From NCBI GenBank assembly GCA_949752735.1, contig OX457052.1, positions 17,857,149 through 17,921,148 of the forward strand: 64,000 nucleotides of DNA, in the 5' to 3' direction. The DNA comes from Lumbricus terrestris (taxonomy: Eukaryota; Annelida; Clitellata; Crassiclitellata; Lumbricidae). The notes below the pieces were generated by a model that ran no database searches, was not told where the DNA came from, and saw nothing but the letters and a program-made list of their open reading frames with translations. Made by a program: the position numbers and the translations under genes. Shown piece after piece: positions 1 through 12,800 of this stretch (the first letter of the stretch is position 1; each line of letters opens with the position of its first letter).

Positions 1-198
1 ATCATATATTATAGTAGTTAATAATGTCATTATAATCATATGATAATAAATAATATCACGGTATATTATAACACTTCATGTGAAACAATGATGAAAACAG
101 TAGCTAAAAACCAATATCATTTCGTCAAATATTTCTGCGGGGGGAAATGTCAATCCTGGGGAACTCCCCCCCCCCCAGAGACGTCTAGATTAAGCATT
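1..198 (-). repeat. Truncated copy of an interspersed repeat (family of 46886-47456)
   Basis: The AT-rich tract with CACGGTATATTATAACAC and the C-run before GACGTCTAGATTAAGCATTG match, in opposite orientation, the repeat at 46886-47456, and match the copy at 7559-8120 in the same orientation. It is cut off by the window start. No coding potential was seen. From 199 to 494 I see nothing recognisable. Confidence 0.7.
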
Positions 199-494
199 GG
201 CCACCAGCTCAAATCTTGACAAATCACGACGAGTCCCTAGGGGTCTATTTGAGTAATCTGCGAGGTCCATAAAATTTAATTTGTATTCATGCCACTGGAC
301 ACAGGACGTGTATGATATGCATAATTATGATGCGCCTGAAGCAGCGTTTCTTTGGCTGCCAAATGCGACCAAAGCTTCGATCCGATTTCTCTGCAAAGAC
401 GGACAACACAGACTTGCAACGTGCAACAATGCAACAGCCGCAAGCGTTTCTGTTTGCTTTGTGCTGATCAGAGGGACTTTCCGTTGCGTTTCTG

Positions 495-557
495 AATCAA
501 CGGGCAGATGATGATCAGGAGACAGGCTATCTTCTGATCATCATCTGCCCGTTGATT
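495..557. repeat. Perfect 24-bp inverted repeat (hairpin)
   Basis: The left arm at 495-518 (AATCAACGGGCAGATGATGA plus TCAG) is the exact reverse complement of 534-557, with a 15-nt loop. It lies 40 bp upstream of the first ATG of the gene A signal exon, so it may be in the 5' UTR or promoter. No flanking target duplication was noticed. Confidence 0.85.
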
Positions 558-596
558 AGACAGCTAACGATTGAATAGGTCTACTTACTACGGCGG

Positions 597-663
597 ATGT
601 TCTTAGCAGAAGCTGTTGGAATGGCTGCGAAGATTGCTGCGATCATCTGCGTTTTGCTTTGCG
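597..663 (+). CDS. Gene A exon 1: signal peptide
   Basis: ATG 597 and ATG 621 are in the same frame. From 621 the exon reads [14 protein letters not shown], a short basic n-region and a hydrophobic core, then breaks at G|GTAAGT in phase 1, as the signal exons of genes B and C do. The split codon joins GA at 3226 to give Gly. Which ATG is used cannot be decided here. Confidence 0.7.
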
Positions 664-3600
664 GTAAGTTGTCTATTCTAACTTTCCATTTCTGATGTTG
701 CAGGATTTCCAAACTACAAAAGTATTTTGGTTGAGGACAACCTGTCACTTTACCTGCATTACCTGACATCATAGGCGCAACCACCCTATGGAACCCACGG
801 GACGCGTCCCCCCAACTTTTGAGAGGTCCCCCTAACTTTATTATTATGGTCCCCCAACTTTTAGGACGTGATTCATTTGGTCCCCTCAACTTTTAGGACG
901 TGATTGCACCTGTGCCTGACATATAGCATAGTCAGATTCCGCATGATCTTTATTGAAACCCGTGCAAATGAATAATTAAAGGCCTAGGCCAGTGATTTTC
1001 AACCGGGGTTCCGCGGAACCCCTGGGTTCCGCGGGCGTCGGCCAGGGGTTCCGCGGCAGTTTGGTAGAAATTTTAGTGCACCGACTGAAATCCTAAAAGA
1101 ATCAGCAATGAGTAGATTCTTTTCCAACCTTTAGTCATTCTTGCTTAAAAAACATTATTACGTGAATGTATTGTTTTTTCTATAGGCCAATTATGTCGTT
1201 CAATATTTGTTTTTCTGAAGGCGCTTGCATCAAGTAGGCCTACGTTTCCAACTGTCCAGTCGGACAAAGCATTTTTATCATTGGTTTAAAACTATTTGAA
1301 CACTCGAGATCTGTTCTGACTAAACAGAATGTGATGATCACTCGACCAACGACTTGTTTGGCTACTTAGTTCCTCTTTTGAACAGTTCATTTTGAAGAGC
1401 CAATGGTTAAATTTCTCATCCAGAGTTAGCGGGTAGGCCTATTCAAAATTTTGCAAATGTAAAGGCTGAGCATTGAGCACTATATTTGTCTGTAATATCT
1501 TTAATCGACAGGCCTAGGCCCTATACACTGTCTATTTGCTTCTCGGAAAGTCACATTAGATGTGTGAAATTAGGATAAAATGTGTGATTATTGTGACAGA
1601 ATCACTTTTCAGGTGCAGGGATAACTAGCAAACGAAGCTGACACTGTGCAAATAAGCTGAGGCCCCATTCACTCACCACACTCATGACGTTTGAGCCCCC
1701 AAAAGATTCATTTATGTTGAAGATCAATCATTATGCGTCTGCCTACGTACCGGTATCTCTCTACGATGCGTCCAAGACTCAATCCAAGCAAAAATTTGCA
1801 GTAGATCTAAACTCGAACAAATACTTTAGGCCTAATACAACTTGTCCATTACATTGATCCAGAAGAGAACACAATTTTAGTTTCATTTTTTAATACTCTA
1901 TCCGTCTGTCAGATGGATTGATAGTAACTTTGTTGGCGAAATAGAGCAGAAATACAGTTATTTTTCACTTACACTATAGGTTCTAGAATTCTAAAGTAAG
2001 TATTAGTATAAATGTGATAATAGAATAAACTGCACCAGAAGTGCAAGTGGCCTAACGTACATCTAAATATTTCAAAAATTACAACTGTAGGATATATAGG
2101 CCTATGTATTTCTTGAAATACTGGACGGGTGAAACGCGAAGGGTTCCGCGAGCAAATGCCTGCCTTGGAAAGGTTCCGCCACTAAAAAAAGGTTGAAAAC
2201 CACTGGCCTAGGCTATACGTAGGGCCTTATGTAGGCCTAGCATATAATATTATTTATAGATTTTGGTGACAAAAGTTAATAAATTTACTATGAAATTTAG
2301 CTTCGACTAATAGGCCTAGATTAAATTCTATTAATTTGGTAGGCTTGCGATGTAAAGTGTGAAAACTGCCAGGATGTAGGCCTATCGTCATGGGGTCAGT
2401 TACAACTTTTTCTCTCCAAAGAATCATTCCACAAGCTGAAGTTGATCATGCGATAATAGTGCGTTTAATCACGGGAAACGAAATGTTTAGCCTATTCATT
2501 GGCGGAGTTTGGTTTCCGTTCTTGGAGGGGCTAAAGCCTTCTTGGAGGTGGGGGCTAGGCCAGGAAAAAGAAACAATTTACACGGTAAAATAATGAATCT
2601 GGGTCTTCCTGCGAGGTTTAGCCCCTAGTCCCTGATAAACTCCGCCCACGAGCCTATTGCAATAAAAACATGGAATATAATATTACCTAAGATGCTGTCA
2701 AAATTAACTACTAGGTCTACAAGGCAAATAAACCTTAATGGAGAATTTACGAGTGTCTATTCTAGCGAAAATGCAAACTTATATACCTATATAATTTTAT
2801 TATAGGCCTAGTGATAATTGATTCACATTTTGTGCACAATAATTTTGATGCCGGTTGTATAGATGTCCTTAGAGTAGATAATGTGTTTCTAGTGTAAATT
2901 TTGTTTGAATAGAACTACTGCACGATTAGCGATAGGAGTCATTCACTTAGTATGTATGTGAACTTGTAATAGCACCCCTTCAAGATTACTACTCAGAAGC
3001 GCTCCCGACTTCAGCGCGGACACTGAATCGGAGTTTCACGCAGAAGCGCATGAGCAATTTCGAGTGAAGAACTTGCCCAAGGTCCCTATACAAGGCGACT
3101 TGAGGTGGATTCGAACCTGCAACCCTCCGGCTGCAAGGCAACGAGCATAGACAACCCACTACACCACGGCGCCCCACAAATAATAATAAAGATGCACATA
3201 ATAATGATTCCTGCTTTTAATTTAGGATTGATCGTTACCATTGGAAGAAAAACTGGTCAATACACAGAATGCTTCGCAGATCAAACGTGTTTTGTCCTGA
3301 TCTTTAATCTTGATGGCAATAAAAAGACAAATCTGAATGATGCCAAAGAGAGCTGCAATAAAATCGGATCGACATTGGCCGAAATCACAAGCAGCGAAAT
3401 TCAGAACTACACGAGTCAGTTTCTGAAGAGCGCAGCGTCAGTTATCTCTAACGTCACTCAGAAGAACGTCATTGTGAATGCAGTGAGACACGACAACGAT
3501 ACCTGGTACTGGGTCAACGGAAATGAAGCAGGTGACTACATGTGCATTAATAAACAAATGCTTAAAAAGAGCACGTCTAAAGCAAGCCTACGTGTATTTG

Positions 3601-6600
3601 CTTCCATGAAATACAAGGGCCTATCTATAATTATGCGTACTCAAAAAATCAAATCGTAGCCTATTTTCGATCCACTCTGTTGCAACTCGTAGGCCTACAT
3701 TATTTTGTGGAATTCCTTCATTGCATCATGCGAACGCACAAAAATAATCTTCTCTACCCGCCTCTCACAAAAGTTTATTAGCTAAAGAAATCTATAAAGC
3801 ATAAATTTACTTCACCGTAGGGACTACTATTTAGGTGATTGCACTTGAGTGATAGGTGTACCGAATATAGATAAATTAGGGTATGACGTTGGAAGTGCTT
3901 TTTTATGTGACCTAAAGATGATGTAATTGGTTTTATCGAGATTGAGGGTTAACTTATTAGAGCGAAACCATTCTGCTACATTTTCCAGGTCAGAGTTAGT
4001 ATGATTAATTAATGTTTCAAGTGAAGAATGAGAGTTAAAAATATTAGTGTCGTCTGCAAACAATAGAAAAAAAGGATCAATAGCTACACTAGGCAGGTCG
4101 TTTATGTATAAAATAAACAACAGTGGGCCAAGGATAGAGCCTTGTGGAACCCCGTAATTAATTTCTTTTAGAGGTGACTTACTACCATTGCAGCTAACTA
4201 GCTGCATTCTGTTTTCCAAAAAACTTTCAGACCATTTTAGTTGGGGGTTACGAAAGGCCTACACTTGCATTTATGTATAGACTATTCATGTATGTGTGTA
4301 GGCATATGTAAGTATCTGAATACTTAGCCTATGTTGCGCATATTTAAGAACCTCACAAAGGCTATCTAGCAGATATAAAAGATGCGTATTGCAAATAGAG
4401 ATGGAAAAGATGATCCATTCTCAGAATATGGGTGAGCAATTAACATAGGCTACTTGTATACGGTTAGGTGTCTACAGACGGGCTAGGTCTAATCTATAAA
4501 CGAAATGACTTCTGATAAATAATACTTCGTTGTAACGTACAGACGCTGTCTCAATGAACAAATAAACTTACAGTCAACGCTCATGAATAAGCTGGTGCCC
4601 TGCGCTTGGGTTTCAAGTGGCTCTTTATAAATTTCGAGACTACGATACATGGTTTGACGCTGCTGCCTGGTTATGAGATTCATTCATTCAGACAATTCAT
4701 ATAGCGCCTGATCGTGAGAGCTACTCAGAGGCGCTCCCAGTCCTGCCAGAGCTGAAATGTAAAATAATTTGAGCAATAGCAAGTTATAACGTACTGCGAC
4801 GACAGTCGTGGAAATGAAGCCTGCGGAAGCCTAAATGGTCGGTTCAAGCACTGGCTACATCTTCAATCTACTTCTGCTGCAGTTGTGCAAATTACTTTTT
4901 GCATTTCTGTTAACCCTTTACCTGTTCATTTTTAAATTTTAAGCCCGTTTTCGGCGGATATTCTCGGGGCAAACGGGTAAAAGATTAACAGACAACGTCA
5001 CCGTCACATCTCCACAGACTATAAATCAGACAGCTGGCCTCGTGGGAACTCTGAGACTCGTCAACAATTCTGTGGTTACCATTTCAACGGTAACTAGGCC
5101 TACATCAACTTCGACAGGATACATCTGCGAATATCCAAGTTAGTTATTTCGCAACGCTAACCTCTCTTAATATTATTATTATTCTTGCTGCCAGATTGCA
5201 ATGCATTCTCTGCGTTCTCTCAATAGAAAGCAGTGGCTGTGATAGGATGCCATGCAGGATAATAAAATTCAATTTTGTCTAGATCTATAGTTCTACGTAA
5301 ATATCTAAGCAGTACTAAATATGACTGACCAAATATCCCGGAAGCATCAATATAATTGATCGGCTGCAACTTAGAAACTACCAAGGAACCTATACCATTG
5401 GCATTGGGACTTTATTTTATATCTGGTGCTTTTTCTGTGTGGGGAAAATTTAGAGACCATTAACAATAAAGTAATCTCGTTATGGATCATGCCATCATGG
5501 AAGTCAGTCTGAAGAAAGCCATGCAATAGATGCTTCTTTTTTAGATGCAACGATTCCAGTTAGGAATTGCACCTTCCGACATGACCGGAGATGCTTCGTC
5601 TTCTACAACATGGCACAAAACTGGTTCAGCGCAAGGAACAACTGCTTAGCTAACGATGGAGACCTGGCTTCTTTGGAATTCACTGGGAAGAGCAGTCTCT
5701 CAGATTTACTGAATGTCTCACAGTGGCTCAATAGAAATGCATCCTACTGGATTGGCCTAAGACAAAGTTGGTGGATTTGGGAAGGGTCAGGTATGACAGT
5801 ATGCTGCATTCAGTGCTTCTACAACTGAAAAGTCCAGTTAGAACTGCGCATGTTGCGTGGAATTCAACAATAAAAATGTCCTGCCAGGCATTTATTTTTT
5901 TACATTTTAAGCACTGCCTATAAATGCAAATCTGCTGCATGCGGTCGACTTTATTCTTGTGATGTTCCTATCTACTTAATTATTAGCCCACAGCTCACTT
6001 CTTTCACATCCCTTAATCCTCCATGTTTCACCGGATTGATCTTCTGGACATCGATCTGATAATGAATAATTATTGATTTTGGTGCATCATCGACTGAGTT
6101 TTGTGCATTAAATAGGCCTAATATATAGGCCTATTGGTGCGATAGAAGTTACCAATAATTTTTTTAGTTTGCACCGTTATGCTATCTAAATCATTCTGGT
6201 AGGCCTGGGCTTACGACCCACGCGTGGGCCTAGCGGTTCAGCAAATAAACATTTTATCACACCTTATAGTCTAATTATTATTTTTTGCCTTGAAGTACAT
6301 AATTATGCTTCTACAACGTTCAGAGACATAAATATTAATTAAAAACAGGCTGGAATGGCACTTAGTTGTTGTTATTGTTGTTGTTGTTAATATTATTATT
6401 TTTTACCCGAGGTACCTAGGATCCCTTGGGATTTCAAAAATTAAAAATTATTATTATTATTTTTATTATTATCATTTTTTTAAATTTTTTGCCCCGAGGT
6501 ATACAGGATCCCTCAGGGACTTCACTAACGCCTAATATAAAATCAAAAATCTGGAAAGGTCCTACTCATCTCACCCCAACCCTAACCATAACCCTACTCA

Positions 6601-6603
6601 TCA

Positions 6604-6641
<38 letters not shown>

Positions 6642-6776
6642 ACACACATTTATTTTTTTTTTCCCAAAGACAATGACAGAGTCATTTAGAGGCTAATGTC
6701 TATGCTCCTTTTGAACATTAGGTAAAGTAGTCATTCAGACCAAGACTTCCAGGTGTCTTGACTGTTTGAGTCAGTG

Positions 6777-6847
<71 letters not shown>

Positions 6848-9800
6848 GTAATGAGTCAGGTCTAAATATTGAAGACTTCTAAAAGTTTATGACTGATGTC
6901 CAGGTTTGGGTCCACTATTCCGAGGGTCCACTATTCCGAAGGTCCACTATTTCGAACCCTAACCCTAAACCTAATTCTAAACCTAACTATAACTATAACC
7001 CAAACTCACCCCAATCCTAACCATAACCCTAAACCTAGCCCACCCCAACTCTTACCATAACCTTAAACCTAACCCTAACCCATTCCAATTATAATCATAA
7101 CCTTGACCCTAGCCCTCCCCAACCCCAACCCTAACCATAGCCCTAAACCTAATCCTAACCCACCCAACCCTAACCCACTCTAACCCCAATTTTAACCCTA
7201 ACCCACTGTAACCCTAACCACCAAGGATAACGAACAGAATGTAGCGGATATTCGGAATAGTGGACTTTCGGAATAGCGGACCGTTACCGATGTCCATTCT
7301 ACCTGTGTTGGCCACCGATTGATGCTTATGACAACGGCCTATAATGACAGTCATTAAGACATCACACGCCACATAATATTATTTTTTTTAGGAAATGAAG
7401 CGAATTATACATACTGGAAGAGCGACGCTGCTCTCAACAACACAGCTCTGAAGTGTATCAGCCTCAGCTACAACTCTAAACCGTTGGGACAATGGATAAA
7501 CTCGGACTGCAACGCGAACTCTCAACCTCATTTCCTCTGTCTATCCGGTCAGTACCCTAACAATTCAAAAAGTTTCTGATGGGAAGGGGTGCATCACCTT
7601 CCATCAGCAACTTTTTGAATTTCCACATTTGGCAGAATTTTAAGGTGTCATCTTAACAAGATAGCTGTACTTTTTCAGTGGCCCATTAAAATTTTTTTGA
7701 ATTTCCACATTGCAATGGCAGCATTTTAAGGTGTCATCTTAACAAAATAGTTGTACTTTTTCAGTGGCCCATTAGAAACTTTTTGAATTTCCAAATTGCA
7801 ATGGCAGCATTTTAAGGTGTCGTCTTACAAAATAGCTGTACTTTTTCAGTGACCCATTAGAAACTTTCTGAATTTCCCCACTGCAATGGCTGCTTTTTAA
7901 GGTGTCATCTTAACATGATAGTATCATATAATAATATAGCAGTAAATAATGTCATTATAATCATATACTAAAAAATAATATCACGGCATATTATAACACT
8001 TCATGTAAAACAATGATGAAAACAGTAACTAAAAACTAATATCATTTCGTCAAATTTTTCTGGGGGAAAATATCAATCCTGGGGGGAACTTCCCCTCAGA
8101 GACGTCTAGATTAAACACTGGGCAATAATCAATCGCAAAATATTTGGTAAACCGACTTTATCATTTCCGAGCCTTTTCTGGGACGAAGAGTCAGAATACA
8201 TCCGGACATACGAATAAACGGAAGGACAAACTTTGAGAAATATATTAAAGAGGATACATTGCTGGCATTAATCATTTCTCTTTGCTTCTCTCTATTGTCG
8301 ATGCTTCGCATCTCTCTCATTACACCTGCCAATTATTATCTCTGCCCACTGACGCCTTCTACACCAGATCTTATTGTCCTTACCTTCATTGTCCGACCAC
8401 TTCATCCTCACTACATGGTAAATTTGAAGAATGCTAAATGTGCTTATACCTACTTAGGAATTAAGAATGCAGTCTGAAATTCATTATGCTGTAATTTGAT
8501 GTTCAAACGAACCAGCTGGTTCATCAAAGAAAGCTAATCCTAAATGATAAAATCTATTCTTTATAAAATAATATACACTTAAATAAATAAAAATAATATA
8601 ATAAATTATTGTGAACTTTACCCATTTAATACTCCGAACATTCATTGATTTGAGAAGCGTCAGTTGTTAATGAAGAAAAAACTCAGTGTAACTGTGACTT
8701 GCTAGATCCATGCAAGACGTAGGCCTATGCAGTGTTATTTCTATTAACTGAAACTGTAACTGAAATAGCAGAATAACTGAAACATCTTTGCCAGTTAACT
8801 GTAACTGAAACTGAAACTGAAAAATGTTGAATAACTGAAACTGTAATAGAAACTGAAAAACAATAACTGTATAACTGAAGAATCAAAAGGAGTTAACTTG
8901 AAAATAAAACAAGTGCTTTTTTCTTATTTACTGATTGTTTTATTTTATTTTTGTTATGAAATGAGATTATTTGTAACTGTACACAGGGTCAGCCAAGGTC
9001 AATCAGCTGCTCGCTACTGCACGGCTTCCTTCCTTGCTGTTTCTGCTTCCTTTTTCAGTCCTGTGAGTCTCTGTCCCCGACACGTGCTGCTTAATTTGCA
9101 CCAGATAGCACATCCCCACACAGGTGTCATGCTAGCAGAGAAGATACTTGGCGGAAGCAACCATCTTCAGCGGTGACCTAGATAATGGACTGTCCTTCTG
9201 GGTGGATCGACAGAGCTCCTATCCATCTCTGGCCCTGATTGCAGAAGACTTCGTATCCGCGCCTGCTTCACAAGCATACGTTGAGCGCGTCTTCTCAGTT
9301 TGTGGGGACTTGTGTGCAAGAAAGCGAAACAGATTAAGTGTAAACCTGGAACGTTGTGTGCCTTAAAGTCAACCGACAATATGTAAAATCAGATTGATCT
9401 CCTATTCAACTTTTTGGGAACTTTGCGCAATATGTGTGACTGTGATCAGTGTCTTAGTAGTTGTGACGTTTGAATATACACGTAATAACTGTAACTGAAA
9501 CTGCAACTGAAAAATAAGAAATAACTGTAACTGAAACTGAAAAATCTCATTGCAGTTAACTGTAACTGAAATTGTAACTGAAAAATAAAAAAATAGATAA
9601 CTGTAACTGAAACTGTAACTGAAAAACCATAACTGAAATAACACTGGGCCTATGTCTATGCTGACTATCAGTCAGCATAGACATAGGCCTACGTCTTGCA
9701 TGGATCTTGAAACTAAGGAACGAAAATATTTTGAATTGTTTCAGCAAATGCAGGACTACTTACAATATGTACAGTTGTGGACCATAACCAACTGTGTCTC

Positions 9801-12800
9801 TTACGACATAGGTGATAGAGACTTCAATCCATATTTGTTTATATTCAAGCAGAAGTTAATCTGTTTGCCGTAATGTTTTTGAATCTACGTTACAGATACA
9901 GCACAATCTACTACGCACACAGCTGCCGTTGGTACTACTAAAGGTGATGACGCATCTCCTACTGTCACTATCACAACGAGCACCATGATACCTATGCAGA
10001 ACTCTACCGAATATTTGGAGGAAAGAACAACTGAATGTTCCGACAATTTGACAGGTGACTTCATTTGATTTCTTGATACATCTTTGCACATAGCAGGTGT
10101 CACGAAATAGAGTATACCCCGTATTAATTGTATCCCCCCAAATTAAGAAAAGTCGAAAAAACCGCTGCCACGTGTATTTTTTTTGCAAATTAATTTTCAT
10201 CTGCTTTGTTTTGAACAATGACACTAACAGGTATGTTTATTTCTACCAGATAATTTGTTTTGCCCTGTTTTTAGAGCACTTAAAACATTTAAAGCACTTA
10301 AGAACACTCAGAGTCACTAAATAAATTCGAGTTGCCTTTATCTGAGCATTGCTAAGGACACTTAAAACAATTGGAGTCACTTTATATTTTGACTACGGCA
10401 TAAATTTTTTTATTATGCGCATTTTTCAAAAAAGGGGATAGAATGGTTTATCCCCCCGGATAGTATAGACCGGTTAATTCCATCCGGGGAATAGATTAAT
10501 TCATCCCCCCGGATAGCTTTCAGAGGGATACTCCGTTTCGTGTCACCGGCACTAGTCTTGTCAAGTCGTTGCGTAATATAAATCCACTCTGGGAAACCCG
10601 ATCTCAATAAGTTTAATATTTGTGCATACTTGATTATAGGCTAGGGTGACCATACATCCCGGTTTTTCGGGACATGTACCGGTTTTTTGTGGTGCGTCCA
10701 GGTGTCCCAACGACTTGAACAAAAGAGCGAAATTGTCCCGGTTTTTTACTAGAAGGAAAGATGTACCGGTATATTGAAAACGTCGGTGTCGTGTAAATGA
10801 CAGAACAAAGTGTAGCTTAAATTGTAACCCCAAAAGACGTCGCAACGAAAGAGCAGTTGTCAATTTAAATGGAGTAGGTCTATCTTTAGTATTATTATAG
10901 GTTAGTGAGTTTAGTTAATATCTCACAATTATTATCAGAGATTAACGCGAAGGTCTTCATAATGGGCCTTAGGGCTACAATTTCAGTGACGGCACCAGAT
11001 CTATCGATTTTTCATGTCAGGGTCGTAATTGGAGATCTATAGACATTGCAACTCTTGTCAGCACTGAAATAATAGCGCAATTTCTTTCAGATGACAACAG
11101 TACTTAAAATGCTGTCATTGTTATGTTGAAATTTAGAATATTCTGATAGGCCTAGTGAGGAGCAAATACTTACCCCAAACCCCATTTTTTGCTTCTTTCA
11201 CTCCCAGAAACCTGAAATCTTCTTAAGGACTAGATTACACACTGATTCAGAGAGTGTTGTCGATTACGGAAGATTATACCTACTGCACTCAGCGCACTGA
11301 CACCTAGAGCAGGTTGAAGGCTTCTCTACTGAAGTCTATGCTCAACAATGAGTTTAACTGTGATAACACCTGCATCGATATGTTCAAAAAGCGTTCGCAG
11401 AACATAACTTGACTTTAAAAATCTCTCTTCCGAGAAATATCAGTAACTCTGAACTTCGTCAAAATATGCAGTAGGCTTATGCTATTAACAATAGCCTACT
11501 TTACTGTTGACTGGATATCCTACAGGACTAAACCTTTGTGGTTTGTATAACATAATTGGCGGATTTCCAAAAGTGTCCCGGTTTTTGATGGCCAGAAAAT
11601 GGTCACCCTATTATAGGCTACAATAAATTATTAAAAGTTAACGTTCACCGATGTCGGCGTCTTGTTGATTATGATTAAAAGTGCAGCTAAGTCATGACAT
11701 CTCGGGCGCGGTTCGTAATTGAACATAACGACAACCAGTGTCATTGGCAATACTCAGCTTTCTTGTTTGGCATATGACCACCAACCCAACTGGGGGTGTC
11801 AAATGCAGGTATATGTGTTACTTCGAATGTTGTTGGCTTCGGGAAATGTGTTCAAGGCCTTTGATATTGAATCAAATGGGAATATGTCAGGTCAATTCGG
11901 ATAATACACCTGAGTGCCATAACCGTAACCAAATGGCGGACCTCAACTTGCAATTTTATAAAGCTCTGCTCAATGCTACAGTTAACAAACGTTGTACTCC
12001 TACTGTTCAAGTTGATCACACAGTCCGAACAGGAAATTCTGAAGACGTTAGGCCTAGCCTACCTATTGAAGGTGTCAAATTTCTTGTGTGAAGCCTTCGT
12101 TCAAACTGTTGAGGTTTCGGCATTCAGCCTGCACTCAGTTGTTCCAGCTAAAAGGACATCAAACGTCAGATTTCTATCGCAAGATCCTGTATTATCTTAT
12201 TGGATGGAGGCAGATACGGTATTACGGTATGTCGCTCTACATTTGGGATCAACACTACATCCGCAAGGACCGCAGCAGATTTTACGTGGAACCGGTACTA
12301 AACTATATTTTGCGAGATGCTTGAGTCACCATGGACAGCACAGCGCAGTGCGCGGCGGCCTATATGCAAGTGGAAAGGGGAAGGCAAAGCTCACACAGAT
12401 AAGCGGGTGCCCAGCCTGATAAGCATCACCACACCAAATAATAATAATTAGCCTATAATAATAAGAATCTTCATTCAATTTCAAATGAATGATTATATGA
12501 TTATAATTCATAGCATGACAAAATAGTTAGGCCTACAAGTCACTACAGGAGTCGAATTTAACTGTCGGCACCAAACAGGGCGCCCATCGCATTCTATATA
12601 GGGGCCGTCCATAAAGTACGTCACGCTATTTTTGACCATTTTTGACCCCCTCCCCCCTGTCACAAACTGTCACAAATCTCGGACCCCCCCTAAAGTACGT
12701 CACACTTTCGAACAAAAAATTTAAAAACATAACCATTTACCTAACCCTCTAAACCCTAGGATACTATCCCTAATCCCTCTGATAGTGACGTGTGTCCCTA

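Noticed and set aside
3105..3225. Upstream extension of the first lectin exon to an ATG at 3105
   Set aside because: It runs through the minus-strand SINE; the acceptor at 3225 and the signal exon at 597-663 give a better, phase-consistent model.
6955..7215. Internal telomere marking a chromosome end or fusion
   Set aside because: Repeats are degenerate, short and bounded by inverted element-like ends within an intron.
9402..9747. Minus-strand frames rich in Phe, Gln, Leu and Ser
   Set aside because: Translations of the TAACTGTAACTGAAA subterminal repeats of the hAT element.
11738..12419. Overlapping short frames that might be a transposase
   Set aside because: No catalytic motif or terminal repeats could be recognised; only a LINE scrap near 12322-12430 is supported.
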